The translations under genes were made by a program, and so were the position numbers. Shown here in pieces: positions 1-9,780 of a stretch of DNA of 64,000 nt (position 1 is the stretch's first letter; the number at the start of each line of letters is the position of its first letter). Below the pieces are notes generated by a model. It was not told the origin of the DNA. It searched no databases and saw only the letters and a list, made by a program, of their open reading frames with translations. Source of the stretch: Piezodorus guildinii (Eukaryota; Arthropoda; Insecta; Hemiptera; Pentatomidae); contig CM041297.1 of assembly GCA_023052935.1 (NCBI GenBank), positions 4,950,280-5,014,279 of the forward strand. Direction: 5' to 3'.

Positions 1-44
1 CATTTAAGTAAGAATATTTAAATCAGAACAAAACCCACATGTTA

Positions 45-320
45 GGGTCATCTGTGATGTAGTGGCTAGCATAACAGACTTCCATGCCCCTAAGGTCGCT
101 TGTTTAAACTTGGCAGATGGTCCTAGGATTTTTTTAAAGGGAGTAAAGTATCCTTAAATATACTGTTCTTTGGAGGGTTTAAGCTTGTGCGATGTCAATT
201 ACTGGTTAAAGATCCCTACCCTAATTAAACCTGGATAGGCAAAATTTAGGACTCCCGCTGTAACATCGCCGGATCAGCCACTGTGTCATAAAATTAAGTA
301 CTATGAATAAAGTAAACTAA
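45..320 (+). mobile_element. tRNA-derived SINE (SINE1), nearly full length
   Basis: The 5' part resembles a tRNA gene. An A-box-like stretch (TAGTGGCTAGCATA) lies about 15 bases in, and a decayed B-box (TTGTTTAAACTTGG) follows about 35 bases later. The body has the family landmarks: TCCTAGGATTTTTT, GTGCGATGTC, GATCCCTA...TTAAACCTGGATAGGC, GGACTCCCGCTGTAACATCG. At least a dozen related copies occur in the window on both strands. RNA polymerase III transcription and retroposition by a resident LINE are inferred from the family type, not shown. Confidence 0.75.
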
Positions 321-431
321 ATGTACGAGTAATTTAAGCATATTTTACATCCATATTGTGCATTCAATCAATCGCTAAAGATCTTAGGTGATCTTCGAAA
401 TGCGTGAAAGTTGCTCTTCAAGGCATAAATT

Positions 432-1105
432 TCTCTTTTTTTATTTTTATTTATTAATTTATTGAAATTCACAACTGTATTAGTAAATACAACAAGTAAA
501 TTGGCTCATAATAGATAATATACATGAAAAGAATATGCCCATTGGCAACACTCCACTAGGTAATCTACACTAGAAGGTCTCGAGGCCATCTTCTTTTCAG
601 ACGCCTTGGAGGATTGTCAGGAATGGTAGAGGAAGCTAGGATTGAAACTAGTGGGTTAATGTGGGAGTGGAGTTTGTCATGGAAGGAACGATACCTCTTT
701 CGGGCCAAATCAGCAACATATGGGACATTAAGGTCTTTATAGATGAGTTTGTTGGTGACAAAGTAAGGAGCATTGAGGATTTTTTGAAAGATTTTGGATT
801 GTAGGGATTGAATACGGAAAGAATTTGATGGTTTAGTAGAGCCCCAAAGCTCAACTCCGTACGTCCAGATAGGCCTTATGATGGTAATATAGATGAGCTT
901 TTTGTAGTTAAGTGGAAGGTTAGAGCGTCTGTCCAGTAAGTATTGAAGTAAGCGAAAGCGTTGGGCAGTTTCTTGTCGTTTCAGTCTTGTGTGCGGATTC
1001 CAAGTTAGTCGTTTGTCAAGTAGGAGTCCTAGATAGCGAATCTGTTCAATCGGGACTAGCGAAATATTATTAAAGGACACTGTAAGACAGGATGTCGTAA
1101 ATTTC
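432..1105 (-). mobile_element. 5'-truncated jockey-like retrotransposon, subfamily A
   Basis: This non-LTR copy has its 3' end toward low coordinates: a T-rich stretch near 432-470 is the A-tail read on the other strand. It holds the RT C-terminal region and a short 3' UTR with the landmark ACAACTGTA...AACAAGTAAA, shared by about ten subfamily A copies here. The endonuclease and the RT catalytic YADD region are absent, as expected when target-primed reverse transcription stops early. It is the cleanest subfamily A copy in the window. Confidence 0.85.
565..1105 (-). pseudogene. Reverse transcriptase C-terminal part (jockey A)
   Basis: About 175 codons read without a break and end in PPRRLKRRWPRDLLV plus stop. 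Recognisable jockey-clade RT C-terminal motifs in order: RYLGLLLDKRLTWNPHTRLK, then the IRPIWTYGVELWG block, then KILNAPYFVTNKLIYKDLNV. The frame stays open upstream of any ATG because this is the interior of a longer ORF, so no natural start exists. It lacks the palm catalytic aspartates and cannot be active. The same block recurs at 13.4, 17.5, 23.1, 29.6, 30.2, 44.1 and 45.0 kb. Confidence 0.85.
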
Positions 1106-1112
1106 TCTTAAA

Positions 1113-1250
1113 TAAGAAATTTCAGTTCGTGCGATTTTTCGTATTTGAGCTCGACTGTTTCACACAGTGATACACATACACTCACACAGAGATCTTTTTA
1201 AGATACTCGGTCATTTGGTAAGGGGATCTTAAAACGTGTATTTATAGTAA
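1113..1250 (+). repeat. Degenerate fragment of the H870 repeat
   Basis: It resembles the distal part of H870: AAATTTCAGTT, a CA-rich tract, ACTCGGTCATTTGG, then AAAACGTGTATTT. Compare 2499-2590. It is heavily diverged with both ends missing. Confidence 0.5.
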
Positions 1251-1812
1251 TCCGGAAATGTAAAATTTTACCTTGACTTAAATAAGGCGTGCCTAAGTCC
1301 CAGTTCTACAGACCACGGTTTCCGAGCTTCTTCTTCACAGTTTCTTACTCTCTTGGAAGCAATTCAGACTCTCTCTTCAGCCCTGGTAATTTGAGGAGAA
1401 CCACCTCACCTCTATTTCATCAAAAGTCTTAATATATTTTTTTTTATTATAGTATTAGACCTTGTTTCATCATAACCGTTATTATTATACGATTACATAC
1501 CATAATGTTGCCATATCTTATGTTGTAAAGTTGAAAACGAGCGGTTAAACAGATTCAGTAGAAGGTATGAGGATCCATATCTGTTTACTAAAGCTGAGAA
1601 AACGGTTGGATAACAGTGAGCGACCTACACACATTGTAACGAAGGGTTAGGTAACAAAAGAGGGTTGGACCGGGAGGGGAGGAGACCGTAAATAGAGCAG
1701 TGGTGTTTGTTAGCAGGTTTACTTTTTAGGGCGAGTTTTAAGTCAGTCCAATACTTATTTTCGGAGAGGGGAAAAAAAATTTGAACCAGACTGCCAATAG
1801 AAATGAAAAAAA
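1251..1812. other. Unassigned stretch
   Basis: No family recognised. A G-rich patch at 1660-1735 stands out from the AT-rich surroundings. A 71-codon minus-strand frame (1625-1840) has no recognisable motif and is probably spurious. Confidence 0.4.
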
Positions 1813-2667
1813 TCTGGTGCGGGCAACACACGACTTTCACTTACCTCCCTTTTTAAAATCAATGAAAGAATTTTCAAAAACAATTAGAGATAAAAATACG
1901 TGAAACTATTAAGGAATTAATTAAATCGAATTTCTATAGAAAAATGCGTTTTATTAAAAAATCTATTATATTATTATCTAAAATAATCAGTTAGTTTTAT
2001 CTACTTTTCATCACTCTCTATTAACTTTTAAAAGCTTGAGTATGAGATAATATTTTTTCCTAAAATCTTTAGCTTTCCAACGGTATATCATACATGTATA
2101 TTACTGCTCTAATGTTCAAAAAAGAAAAATTGTATTAAAAAATATTTTTTCTGTTTTCTCCTTTAGTTGGGTATCGAATTTATTCAATTTATATATTTAC
2201 CTGTTTTTTCATCAGCGTTAACAACATAATATAGTTATTTTTATTGAATCTACAAAATTAAGAAAAGAAAATTTAAAATATCGGCGTTTAAGCCCTGTCA
2301 GACCATTTTAATCAGAATAAAACCTACATGATATTAAAGCCCATTAAATTTTACATCGATATAGCGAGTTTAATCAAAATCGTCGGAACCGTTTTCGAGA
2401 AAAGGTGCAAAATGCATGGTATAAAGTGCCTCTTCTGGTAAGTCCATTTTGATGAAAAAAGTTTTGTCACGTCTCGGGCGTATAGTTGTCTTAAATATGA
2501 AATTTCAGTTTCATAGGACTTACCGTTTCCGCCCGGGAGTTACCACACACACACACACGCCTTTTTGCGGGACCCTAAAACGTGTATTTCCGTTGAAAAC
2601 TGGAATTCGAAAATCTTCACGATCGCAATACTTCCCTTTACTATATATATATAGTAAGTGAAAGTAA
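1813..2667 (+). mobile_element. H870 repeat, full-length copy
   Basis: This is a reference copy of a non-coding family. One end is TCTGGTGCGGGCAACACACG, always preceded by an A-run, followed by ACTTTCACTTACCT. The other end is a palindrome (TACTATATATATATAGTA here) followed by GTAAGTGAAAGTAA. ACTTTCACTTAC and GTAAGTGAAAGT are exact inverted complements lying near, not at, the two ends. Interior landmarks are TTTCCAACGGTATATCATAC, ACATCGATATAGCGAGTTTA, a CA microsatellite and AAAACGTGTATTTCCGTTGA. Subterminal inverted repeats, a terminal palindrome and an internal microsatellite resemble Helentron-associated DINE/INE-1-type elements. That assignment is inference, since no Rep/helicase codons are present. 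Confidence 0.65.
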
Positions 2668-2769
2668 TATTAAAATAGCTTAATCTAAACAAATAATAGT
2701 TAAATACACTTATATCATTTGTATCTAGCGTTATCATTACAATAATAGATAAGTACTAATTAACAAGTT

Positions 2770-3946
2770 CACGCCGCACAGTGGGAAAAACAGCTGTTCT
2801 AGGAGTGCAAAATTTATAATGATCTCAAGAATGTTTCAAAATTTTTTAATGCATCCTAAAATATATTTAATTGAGTAATATCACCATTGTCAATCCAACC
2901 AACAAGTTGGTTATTTGTTTTTCATAGAAATCTACTTGAAAATTAAAAAAAAAACCTCTTTTAGAAAAAATGTTTTCGATCTAGTTTTGAACCATTTTTT
3001 TTTATATTGAATTGTCATTCACTAGTCCTAATGGGTGGAAAATATCTACTAGGGATTAATGAATATATATCATGACGTAGGTTGCATATGAGACAAGTTA
3101 TAAAAACAAATTTTACTTGACTTAAAAAACACTTAATATAAATTCTGACAAAATTATACAAAAATTAATATCCATAGCTAACTCATGTTATTGAGTGATA
3201 ATTGAGAGAATCCAAGTATGGGTTTTTTAAAATGTGTTTTGTTTACGTTTACATTTCTAATTCTATTGAGCTTCTAATCGTTCTTCCGAATTGTGAATTT
3301 TGCATTCGTAAGACAGCCGCTTTCACCACAGTGCGACACCATTGAGATTCAATGTTTTTTGGGTTCTACACCATAGGAAATGTCAAAATATCGAAGATTT
3401 TGGCGATTTAGAGACTTTCTTCATTCTAGGAGTAAAAATCGATGGCTTTCTAAAGAAAGTATTATATGAAAAATATACGTAACTATCGATGCCGCAGATG
3501 ATTCTTGTAAAAATTCTTTTAATAGTACATTTAAAAAAGTGTTTGTTGGATTCAAAGTTAATCCAGGAAAATCCTAGAGTGTAGGAATGATTGAAAGTCA
3601 ATTTTCCAAAAATTACAAAATTCATATGTACTATCTTATTTTAATTATTAATTTTATATCTGTTATCTTCAATTAAAGCTGCCATTTATAACTATTAATT
3701 TTAAACAAAATTTACATTTTCACAACCTATCTAAGCGGAGGTCAGAACCGAACTGAGATATCAATACGCATTAAGGTGTGTTAATAATTACTTACAAATA
3801 AAGGATGTTTAAAAGGTAGAGGGGCTCGTTTTCATTTCTCAAGACACTTGTGTTTACATCTGTAATAATATTGAGCTTTTTATCGCACTTTCGGATTTTG
3901 AATTTAGCACTCCTAAAATAGCAGTTTTCCCCACTGTGCGGCGGGA
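2770..3946. mobile_element. hAT-like TIR element(s) with CACAGTGGG ends
   Basis: The left end (2774 on) reads CGCACAGTGGGAAAAACAGC, then TGTTCTAGGAGTGCAAAATT. The right end (about 3900-3946) is its inverted copy, ending TTTTCCCCACTGTGCGGCG. A second right-end-like sequence, in the same orientation, lies at about 3225-3337 (ending CACCACAGTGCGACACC). The block may therefore be two overlapping or nested copies. A CAGTG-type terminus suggests hAT, but no 8-bp target duplication could be confirmed and no transposase is visible. The 80-codon minus-strand frame at 3383-3625 has no recognisable motif. Confidence 0.55.
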
Positions 3947-4767
3947 GGAATATCTACGTTATTTCCCCGTGAGGCGGGACTGTCTTAGCTACTTAGGCTT
4001 CGTGGGGCGGGGCGGTACTGTTGCAAGTTCCAACGTGTTTAATGTGATTCACAACAGTTCTAGGCTTACAACGGGCTAAATGCGAGATAGTAACAGTTTT
4101 GACATACACATATGACTTGAAGGAGTAATTATGTAAAAATTAAAAAACAAAAAGATTCTTATATTTATTATTATTATATATTATATATGTGGCGGTCGTG
4201 AATAAGTGGTTAAGTAAAAAATCTTTCATTTTACAAGTGAGCGACTTAAACTTTACGTAATACCCAAAATAGAGTAATAACATACAGCTTTCTTTCCACC
4301 TGAAATTCTTTCCACCAAGAAATTTCTTTAACCAATTTAACACGACGTGGGAGACGGTCAAAGGGAGCGATACGGGTTAACTCATTTTTGATATAACTCG
4401 AATTATCCAGTTTTTCACGACCGCCACAGATATTCTTTATTCATCATACTATATCATTCATTCATTTATAATTAAAAATGATTCTTATATTATTATATAT
4501 TATATTATTATATCACATTATGAGAATATAAATATGAAAAGAAATCACGCACTAGATAAAATTCTTAAAGAAGTGTAATCGATAAGAGTCCTTTGAGGGA
4601 GCATGTTGAAAGTTATGAAATATTTAATGAATAAACTTATGCTTGATAATTCCTACAATATATAATTTTGAGAAAAATGAAATAAACTTATTTTCTAAAA
4701 ACAAGTGACTCATCTTTGATGCACGTAGCCCCACGTAACAGTCAAGTGTGACCCACAGGTGAACGTG
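3947..4767 (+). mobile_element. piggyBac-like MITE, copy 1 (left end missing)
   Basis: Inverted counterpart of the element at 46881-47465. Shared landmarks are AATATCTACG, GTGAGGCGGGACTGT, CTTCGTGGGGCGGGGC, GAGATAGTAACAGTTTTGAC, GAAAAGAAATCACGCAC, GATAAGAGTCCTT and ACAAGTGACTCA. The right end GTGAACGTG is followed directly by TTAA (4768-4771), the target site used by piggyBac elements. The left terminus is missing where it abuts the CACAGTGGG element. Another MITE (4189-4427) has inserted inside. No transposase is visible. Confidence 0.6.
4189..4427. mobile_element. Short MITE nested in the piggyBac-like element
   Basis: Terminal inverted repeats GTGGCGGTCGTGAATAA (4189) and TTTTTCACGACCGCCAC (to 4427) bound a 239-bp segment missing from the homologous copy at 46.9-47.5 kb. 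That absence supports insertion. The target duplication is unclear in the AT-rich flanks. The 73-codon minus-strand frame across it is not a recognised protein. Confidence 0.6.
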
Positions 4768-4771
4768 TTAA

Positions 4772-5228
4772 ACGGTAAAAGGTTTTAATCATTTCATTTC
4801 TGAACATATTAATTGAACCTAAATTATATTACTCTAAATATATTGCTTAAAAATCTATATTTTATCGTAATTAGATATAAATTACATATAAATATTATGA
4901 TTTTAAAATAATATTTTAAACATGAAATCTAAGTTAAAAGTACTAGGGACATTCCACTACAGTTGACACTACCTGCTACATCTTTCACTCCTTCACAAGT
5001 TGCACAACAAATCAAACACTTAACTAAAAGAAATGCCAGTTATGATTTAATAATTGCCGAGACGCTCGAACTGATGCCTAAGAAATATTAAGCGTTTCTC
5101 ACTACAATACACAATTTTATACTTAAGAGAGCTAAATTCCCAGTACAGTAGAAATATTCCATCATAAAATTAAAACAAAAAAACAGAGACATGTACAAAC
5201 CCTCCTCTTGCAGACTTCTTTGTCTCCT
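4772..5228. other. Unassigned AT-rich stretch
   Basis: Nothing recognisable. There are short poor frames only and no repeat matched elsewhere in the window. Confidence 0.4.
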
Positions 5229-5229
5229 T

Positions 5230-5335
5230 CCGATATGCTCAACAGTCACCCCGACAACTGTGATGCCTGTGGGACAACTGGTAAGCGCTCGCAAATACAG
5301 GCGTAGGGAGTAATGACCCTACCTTATAACTAATC
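5230..5335 (+). mobile_element. SINE3 tail fragment
   Basis: GGGACAACTGGTAAGCGCTC...GGCGTAGGGAGTAATGACC matches the body and tail of the SINE3 copy at 54904-55095 (CCAATTGGTGGCCACTC...GGCGTAGGGAGTGATGACC). The tRNA-like head is missing or decayed. Confidence 0.5.
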
Positions 5336-5371
5336 ATCACCAATCGCGGTGTGGAGTGTTAGGCGTGCAGC

Positions 5372-5660
5372 TTATTTATTTAACGTCCCTTTATGCTGCT
5401 ATGGCTAATCGGACGATGCTACAGTGGGAATCCTAAATTTTAGCTATCCAGGTTTTATTAGGATAGGGATATTTAACGAGTGCGATGGCACAGGCTCGGG
5501 ACCACCTCTTAACGTCCCCTCCGAAGGACGGCTAATCTTTAAATGATTTTTGCTCCCATTAAAAAAAGTCTAGGACCAAAAGGTAGGTTTGAACCCGGGA
5601 CCATGGGAATGGAAGGATGCTAAACAAGCCACTATGCTAAAGGTAATCCCTTTCTCCTTT
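5372..5660 (-). mobile_element. SINE1, nearly full length, reversed
   Basis: The AT-rich tail (TTATTTATTTAACGTC) comes first on the plus strand. Then follow CGGACGATGCTACAGTGGGA, CAGGCTCGGGACCACC, TAGGACC, and finally the tRNA-like head with B-box complement GGTTTGAACCCGG near 5589. The body is well preserved. Confidence 0.75.
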
Positions 5661-5704
5661 ACTTAAATATCGATTTAGTTCAGTTTAGATATTTAGTCAT
5701 TATT

Positions 5705-5863
5705 TATCATTGCTAACAAGATGATATGGTTAATTTTTTTTAAATCTACAAAATTAAAGGTAATTTAGAGTCAGAATATTTCAATCAACATATATTGAAT
5801 GAAACAAACATGTGTTAAACCCCATTAAATTGTACATCGATATAGCGAGTCTAATTAAAATCC
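5705..5863 (+). repeat. H870 internal fragment
   Basis: CTACAAAATTAAAGGTAATT, then AACCCCATTAAATTGTACAT and CGATATAGCGAGTCTAATTA match the H870 interior (compare 2240-2390). Both ends are missing and it runs straight into a SINE1 head. Confidence 0.6.
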
Positions 5864-5945
5864 CATTAAGGTTTGAACACGGAACCTTTGGCATAGGAGG
5901 CTGTTATGCTAGCCACCATGCTACAGGTAACATCTGGAGTGTTAG
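5864..5945 (-). mobile_element. SINE1 tRNA-like head fragment
   Basis: GTTTGAACAC (B-box complement), then TTGGCATAGGAGGCTGTTAT and GCTAGCCACCATGCTACAGG (A-box complement) correspond to the SINE1 head in reverse. The body is missing. Confidence 0.6.
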
Positions 5946-6330
5946 GAAACTACATCGCGCTGCCAATGCCCTTCACTGTCTGCCGCGTCATCCAATAAAA
6001 AAATCATTGGTATCCTATGAACCTGCAACCATGGAACTTAAGAATGATGGTCGAAGTAAAGAAGTGGAAGACGATACGTGAATGGTCCCTGACCTTTATC
6101 CGGCGGAGACTTCAATGACCCGCAGAGGAGATATAAAGGAGAGCCGAAGAGATATGTGGCTGGAGCGTACTACTGACCACCCCGATCCTCTATCGGCTCG
6201 CGAAATATGTAATGTCTCTCGTCTGAGAGGTTTTGATATTTGATATCGTCCGCTCTTATCTTTATGGGGGTCTGAGGCGGTTCATTCATGACCGGTCGGC
6301 CAACAGGTACCCTGATGTAATAAAACTGTG
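5946..6330. other. Unassigned GC-richer island
   Basis: Markedly less AT-rich than its flanks. One plus-strand frame reads a stretch interrupted by stops (containing IREWSLTFIRRRLQ and RRAEEICGWSVLLTTP), which looks like a decayed coding sequence. I cannot assign it. The 89-codon open frame at 5812-6081 begins in H870/SINE1 sequence and is not a gene. Confidence 0.3.
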
Positions 6331-6494
6331 CGTTTTATATTTAATAAATAATATATATTATTGTTTTATAATATGGATATGACGTCGGCAGTAAAAGTCA
6401 ACTTCTTAGAAGTGCTCATAATATTTAATTTAGCATGTCAAAACGTGTTGTTGTTATAGTTGCTCCAATAATACTCAAAATATAAAATTATTAG

Positions 6495-6705
6495 GTCTTC
6501 GGGTGACTGGTATAACAACCATCTATGGCCAAAATCGCGGGTTCAGAAGAGGTACAAAGGTGGTCCCGAGCCTGTGCGATGTCAGGTACGCGTTAAAGAT
6601 CCCTATCCTAATTAAACCTGGATAGGCAAAATTAAGGGCTCCCACTGTAGCATCGTCTGATAAGCTACGGTACCATAAAATTAATAAAGTAAACTGAACC
6701 ATACG
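6495..6705 (+). mobile_element. SINE1, internally deleted
   Basis: A decayed tRNA-like head (ATCGCGGGTTCAGAAG is the B-box region) joins directly to GGTGGTCCCGAGCCTGTGCG, GATCCCTATCCTAATTAAAC and CTCCCACTGTAGCATCGTC. About 60 bases of the body are missing compared with 27880-28155. Confidence 0.7.
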
Positions 6706-6724
6706 AGTAATCTAAGCATATAAT

Positions 6725-7440
6725 CTAAGAGTTTGTTGGGTGTCTTCCTTGCTCAGTACCAGGTAACAGTGGGCTAAGAAGGTTGACAGTTCAGAACACC
6801 TCGGATGAGTGACTTCTAAAGCTGGTTGCTGAAGACAATATGGTAATCTGGGATCAGTAGACCAATCGAAGAATGACAAATACATCGGATGAGTGGGGTT
6901 GCCAGTCCAAGTTCTTTAGTGTCGTTCGGTTCAAAACAGCGAAGATGAGAAGATACCTTGCAATAGTGAGTCTTCTATGATTGCTGTTCCTATTCCGGGC
7001 GCCAATTAACGAACTCACAACAGTAGATGCTTAAAAATAGTCTTTATTCTTCTTCAAGTTTTACATGTGTGAAGTATACCTTGAGACTCACCAAGAGAGA
7101 ATGATTTTGTATGGATTTACATTGGGTATAAATAAGATTTCGAAAGAGGGTGGGGAGGTAATACTTCGGAGTGGTCTACTCCCTCCGAACTGAGGGTGGT
7201 CAGATTCTCGGAATAGGGTTCCGGGGCTCTCTGATTTAGATCGAAGCTAATGTGCAAGTGAACAGTATGAATAGCACCGGAAACATAAACATCGATGTCT
7301 TTTCACCCTTAAGATAGGTCAAGTAACCCTTAGTGTGTAGGAAGGGACTTTAAGCAGGTACCGGCCTTTGTAATGTTTCAAACAATAGATCCTGGGAGAG
7401 TTGGAAGGAAGGTATTGTTGCTAATGGGAATAATCAATCT
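6725..7440 (-). mobile_element. LTR retrotransposon fragment: LTR plus leader
   Basis: On the minus strand a candidate LTR (about 7440 to 7005) carries a TATA-like TATTTATACCC (near 7130), then GAAGAATAAAGAC (polyadenylation-type signal, near 7045). It ends in GTGAGTTCGTTAAT, directly before TGGCGCCCGGAATAGGAAC (7004 to about 6986). That resembles a primer-binding site complementary to a tRNA-Lys 3' end, as in many Ty3/gypsy-type elements. Downstream sequence to 6725 would be the leader. No gag or pol codons are seen, and the outer LTR border is uncertain. Confidence 0.45.
6986..7004 (-). promoter_or_regulatory. Candidate tRNA primer-binding site
   Basis: TGGCGCCCGGAATAGGAAC on the minus strand closely resembles the primer-binding sites used with tRNA-Lys. 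It sits directly after the putative LTR end. Confidence 0.45.
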
Positions 7441-7474
7441 TTATAGATAAAAAGAATTGTCTGTTAATTTGCAT

Positions 7475-7562
7475 CCACACTCAGATACGCACGCGAGCGA
7501 GAACACAAAGATCTTTTTGTGAGACTCGGTCATTTGATCAGGGAATCTTTAAACGTGTAGTC
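7475..7562 (+). repeat. H870 degenerate fragment
   Basis: CACACTCAGATACGCACG, AGACTCGGTCATTTGATCAG and TTTAAACGTGTAG match the distal H870 block. It is strongly diverged. Confidence 0.45.
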
Positions 7563-7761
7563 CAAGAGCTAGGGCCGAAAAATGCCTATTATAAAAAGAT
7601 AATTTCCAACGTGATTTTAACGTTGTTTTTTTTGTCTGCCACCTTAAACTGGTCGGAATAAAAAATGGCGGCCATCCAAAACAGTCCATATTCAGGAATT
7701 GACTTAATTTTAATATTGTAAAGGTAAATATTACAGAAACCAAGCATTATACGAAAATATT

Positions 7762-7832
7762 CATAGCATCGTCTGATTATCCATTGTAACATAAAATGAC
7801 GTTATATAAATAAACAAACAAACAGAAAATTA
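7762..7832 (+). mobile_element. SINE1 tail fragment
   Basis: GCATCGTCTGATTATCCATT, then TAAAATGACGTTATATAAAT and AAACAAACAAACAG match the last ~70 bases of SINE1. Confidence 0.6.
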
Positions 7833-8039
7833 CTTTAACAACTGGCTAGGTTTAACAACCATTGTATTATTTGTTTATTTATTTGTATAACAAATGACCC
7901 TTAAGATTTGGTATCAAATCCTATTTGGTCAATATCAACAGCACTTACTTAACCTAAATTTTACAATTCGTGTATATTTTAAAGAACATATTCAGCTTCT
8001 TGAAATTCACTGTGTCCATGTTTTTTTTTTAAAAACAGT

Positions 8040-8455
8040 CTATTTCTCCGATGTAAAGTCGCGTTCTCTTTCATAATTTTTGCATCAGAAAACCAAATGC
8101 CGCGTGTCTTCTCGCTGTCTGCAGACTTCACATTTTTCATCCTTTTTTTATTCGCGCAAGATATTCTTTAGTGCACGCGTGGTTTGTCCTCAGTCTTACG
8201 ATTTGTACGATAGTTGTTCGTGTAAGTTGCTGATGCCGATCAAACCGTGGAATGAGGATAACAGTAGATTGAACCTTATAGAAGTCTCTCCCTTTTGATT
8301 GTGACTCCCAGACATACCTATCTTGCCATTCTTTTATTTCTTCTATCTTCAAGATTCTTAGGAGATCCATCGTGGGTACCTTGGCGTTCTCTTCTACTAT
8401 TTGTATTGCCCTGCAGCTCTGTCAGCAGCCACATTTCCGGGTAATCCTATTATAA
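8040..8455 (-). pseudogene. R1/I-like retroposon ORF2 tail (RNase H end and zinc motif)
   Basis: On the minus strand, reading from about 8445: GLPGNVAADRAAGQY resembles the end of an RNase H domain. After a frameshift comes IKEWQDRYVWESQSKGRDFY, then a RLRTNHACTKEYLARI block. After another frameshift comes CEVCRQREDTRHLVF with a stop just before the last cysteine of a C-x2-C-x7-H-x4-C motif. This order is typical of RNase H-bearing non-LTR elements (R1/I/LOA-type). Two frameshifts and a stop make it dead. The 72-codon plus-strand frame here is a shadow. Confidence 0.65.
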
Positions 8456-8459
8456 TATA

Positions 8460-8980
8460 CAATTGAAAATCTCAATAAAAATATTTTTAAAAACAAAACT
8501 GTTTTCAGTTTTGTTTAGAGCTAAGGTAAGTATTAGAAATATGAGGTTCATCAGAATCTATTTTACATAATTTAACATGGTTTAAGCTTAGCAGAGGAAC
8601 TAAATACTGTGTGGGAGTGAGTTCAGTAGCCTCGCAAAAAGGGAAGCACCTCTCGCCCTTCTTCAGCTTGTTCCGTTCTTGGTAAGTTCCAAGTTCTATT
8701 CTGTTTGTGTGCGATAGCTGTCCGAGTGGTTAATTAATTAACAGGAAATTAAAGGGTCAGTTAAATGATTAAGGACTTCTTAATTTTGCCGAAACGTCAA
8801 AAGTTCCTTACCATGTTGTCCATGCTTCAGTTTCTCTCTAAATAGTATAATCAATGCACGAAACTATTCAATAATAATAATGATAAAATGGTGGTGGCAG
8901 ACAGTAAATGAAAAAACGAAATAGTTTCAACTAATTACAATGACTTTAGTATAATAAATTAATTGATTTCTTTATACATA
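8460..8980. other. Unassigned; remnant of a repeat also seen at 28.4 kb
   Basis: GTGGCAGACAGTAAATGAAA...AATAGTTTCAACTA (8892-8933) matches GTGGCGGTCATTAAATGAAA...AATAGTTTCAACTA at 28411-28456. TTGCCGAAACGTC at 8788-8800 is half of the motif found in the hairpin elements. The remainder is unrecognised. Confidence 0.35.
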
Positions 8981-8984
8981 TATT

Positions 8985-9540
8985 TCTTTTTTGTGTTCAA
9001 GTATCGAAAATCTCACAAAAAATAAAATAAAATAATTATAATATTGGCCCCATTCATACCTATTTACAATATTTACACACTGCCCCTGGGAACTCCGAAT
9101 CGAACCACTGCATCCAGAAATGGATGCCGAGGCACAATGTCAGGAGATCCCAGCGCCTCTCAGTCAGCCGCGTCACCAATCTAGTCAGTGAAGACTGAGT
9201 GAGGGCGCTAGAGCCACACACTCTCAGGCATGAGTGGAGAAGTTGGCCATTGCCAGTACTCCAGTTGCATATTTATAAGAGATCTCTCGGCCACTGCCGC
9301 CTCAACCTACGAGGAGGGTTGTAAGGATGGTTGGTACTAGATAGGGATTGTGCCAGGGGATTAGGGAGAAGAGTAAGTTCCTGGTGGAAGGTTGAGAATT
9401 TTATGGGATGAGATCAAGGACATGAGGGATCTTATGGTCATGATGTAAGGTCTTGTTTGTAACTTAATAGGGAGCATTGACTATTGTTCTTAGGACTGTG
9501 GACTGAAATATAAAGGTGTTAAAGGCATTTCTGATTAGCT
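8985..9540 (-). mobile_element. 5'-truncated jockey-like element, subfamily B
   Basis: The 3' UTR lies at 8985-9260 and includes a conserved GC-rich block (GAGATCCCAGCGCCTCTCAG) also present at 43525 and, reversed, near 49410. Decayed RT C-terminal codons lie at about 9290-9540, including the counterpart of the PPRRLKRQWPRDL ending. Frameshifts break the frame. Confidence 0.7.
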
Positions 9541-9550
9541 TATCTGATAA

Positions 9551-9780
9551 AAAAGCTTTAACATCTCGGGCGTAAGTTGTCTTAAATATGAAATTTCAGT
9601 TTTTTACGACTTTAATTAATTAATTTCGTTCTAGACTTAACACACATACAAACACTTTTCCGAGACTAGGTTATTTGGGCTCAGGGGACCCTGAAACGTT
9701 TATTTCCGTTGAATTCGAAAATTTTAACGATCGCATCACTTTCCCTTCCAATATATTTCATATATAGTTAAGTGAAAGTA
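9551..9780 (+). repeat. H870 distal-end fragment
   Basis: ACATCTCGGGCGTAAGTTGT, CTCAGGGGACCCTGAAACG, ACGATCGCATCACTTTCCC and the palindromic end TATATTTCATATATAG before TTAAGTGAAAGTAAT. Only the last ~230 bases of H870 are present. Confidence 0.7.

Noticed and set aside
5812..6081. 89-codon frame as a gene
   Set aside because: It is stitched from an H870 fragment, a reversed SINE1 head and unassigned DNA, so it cannot be one original gene.
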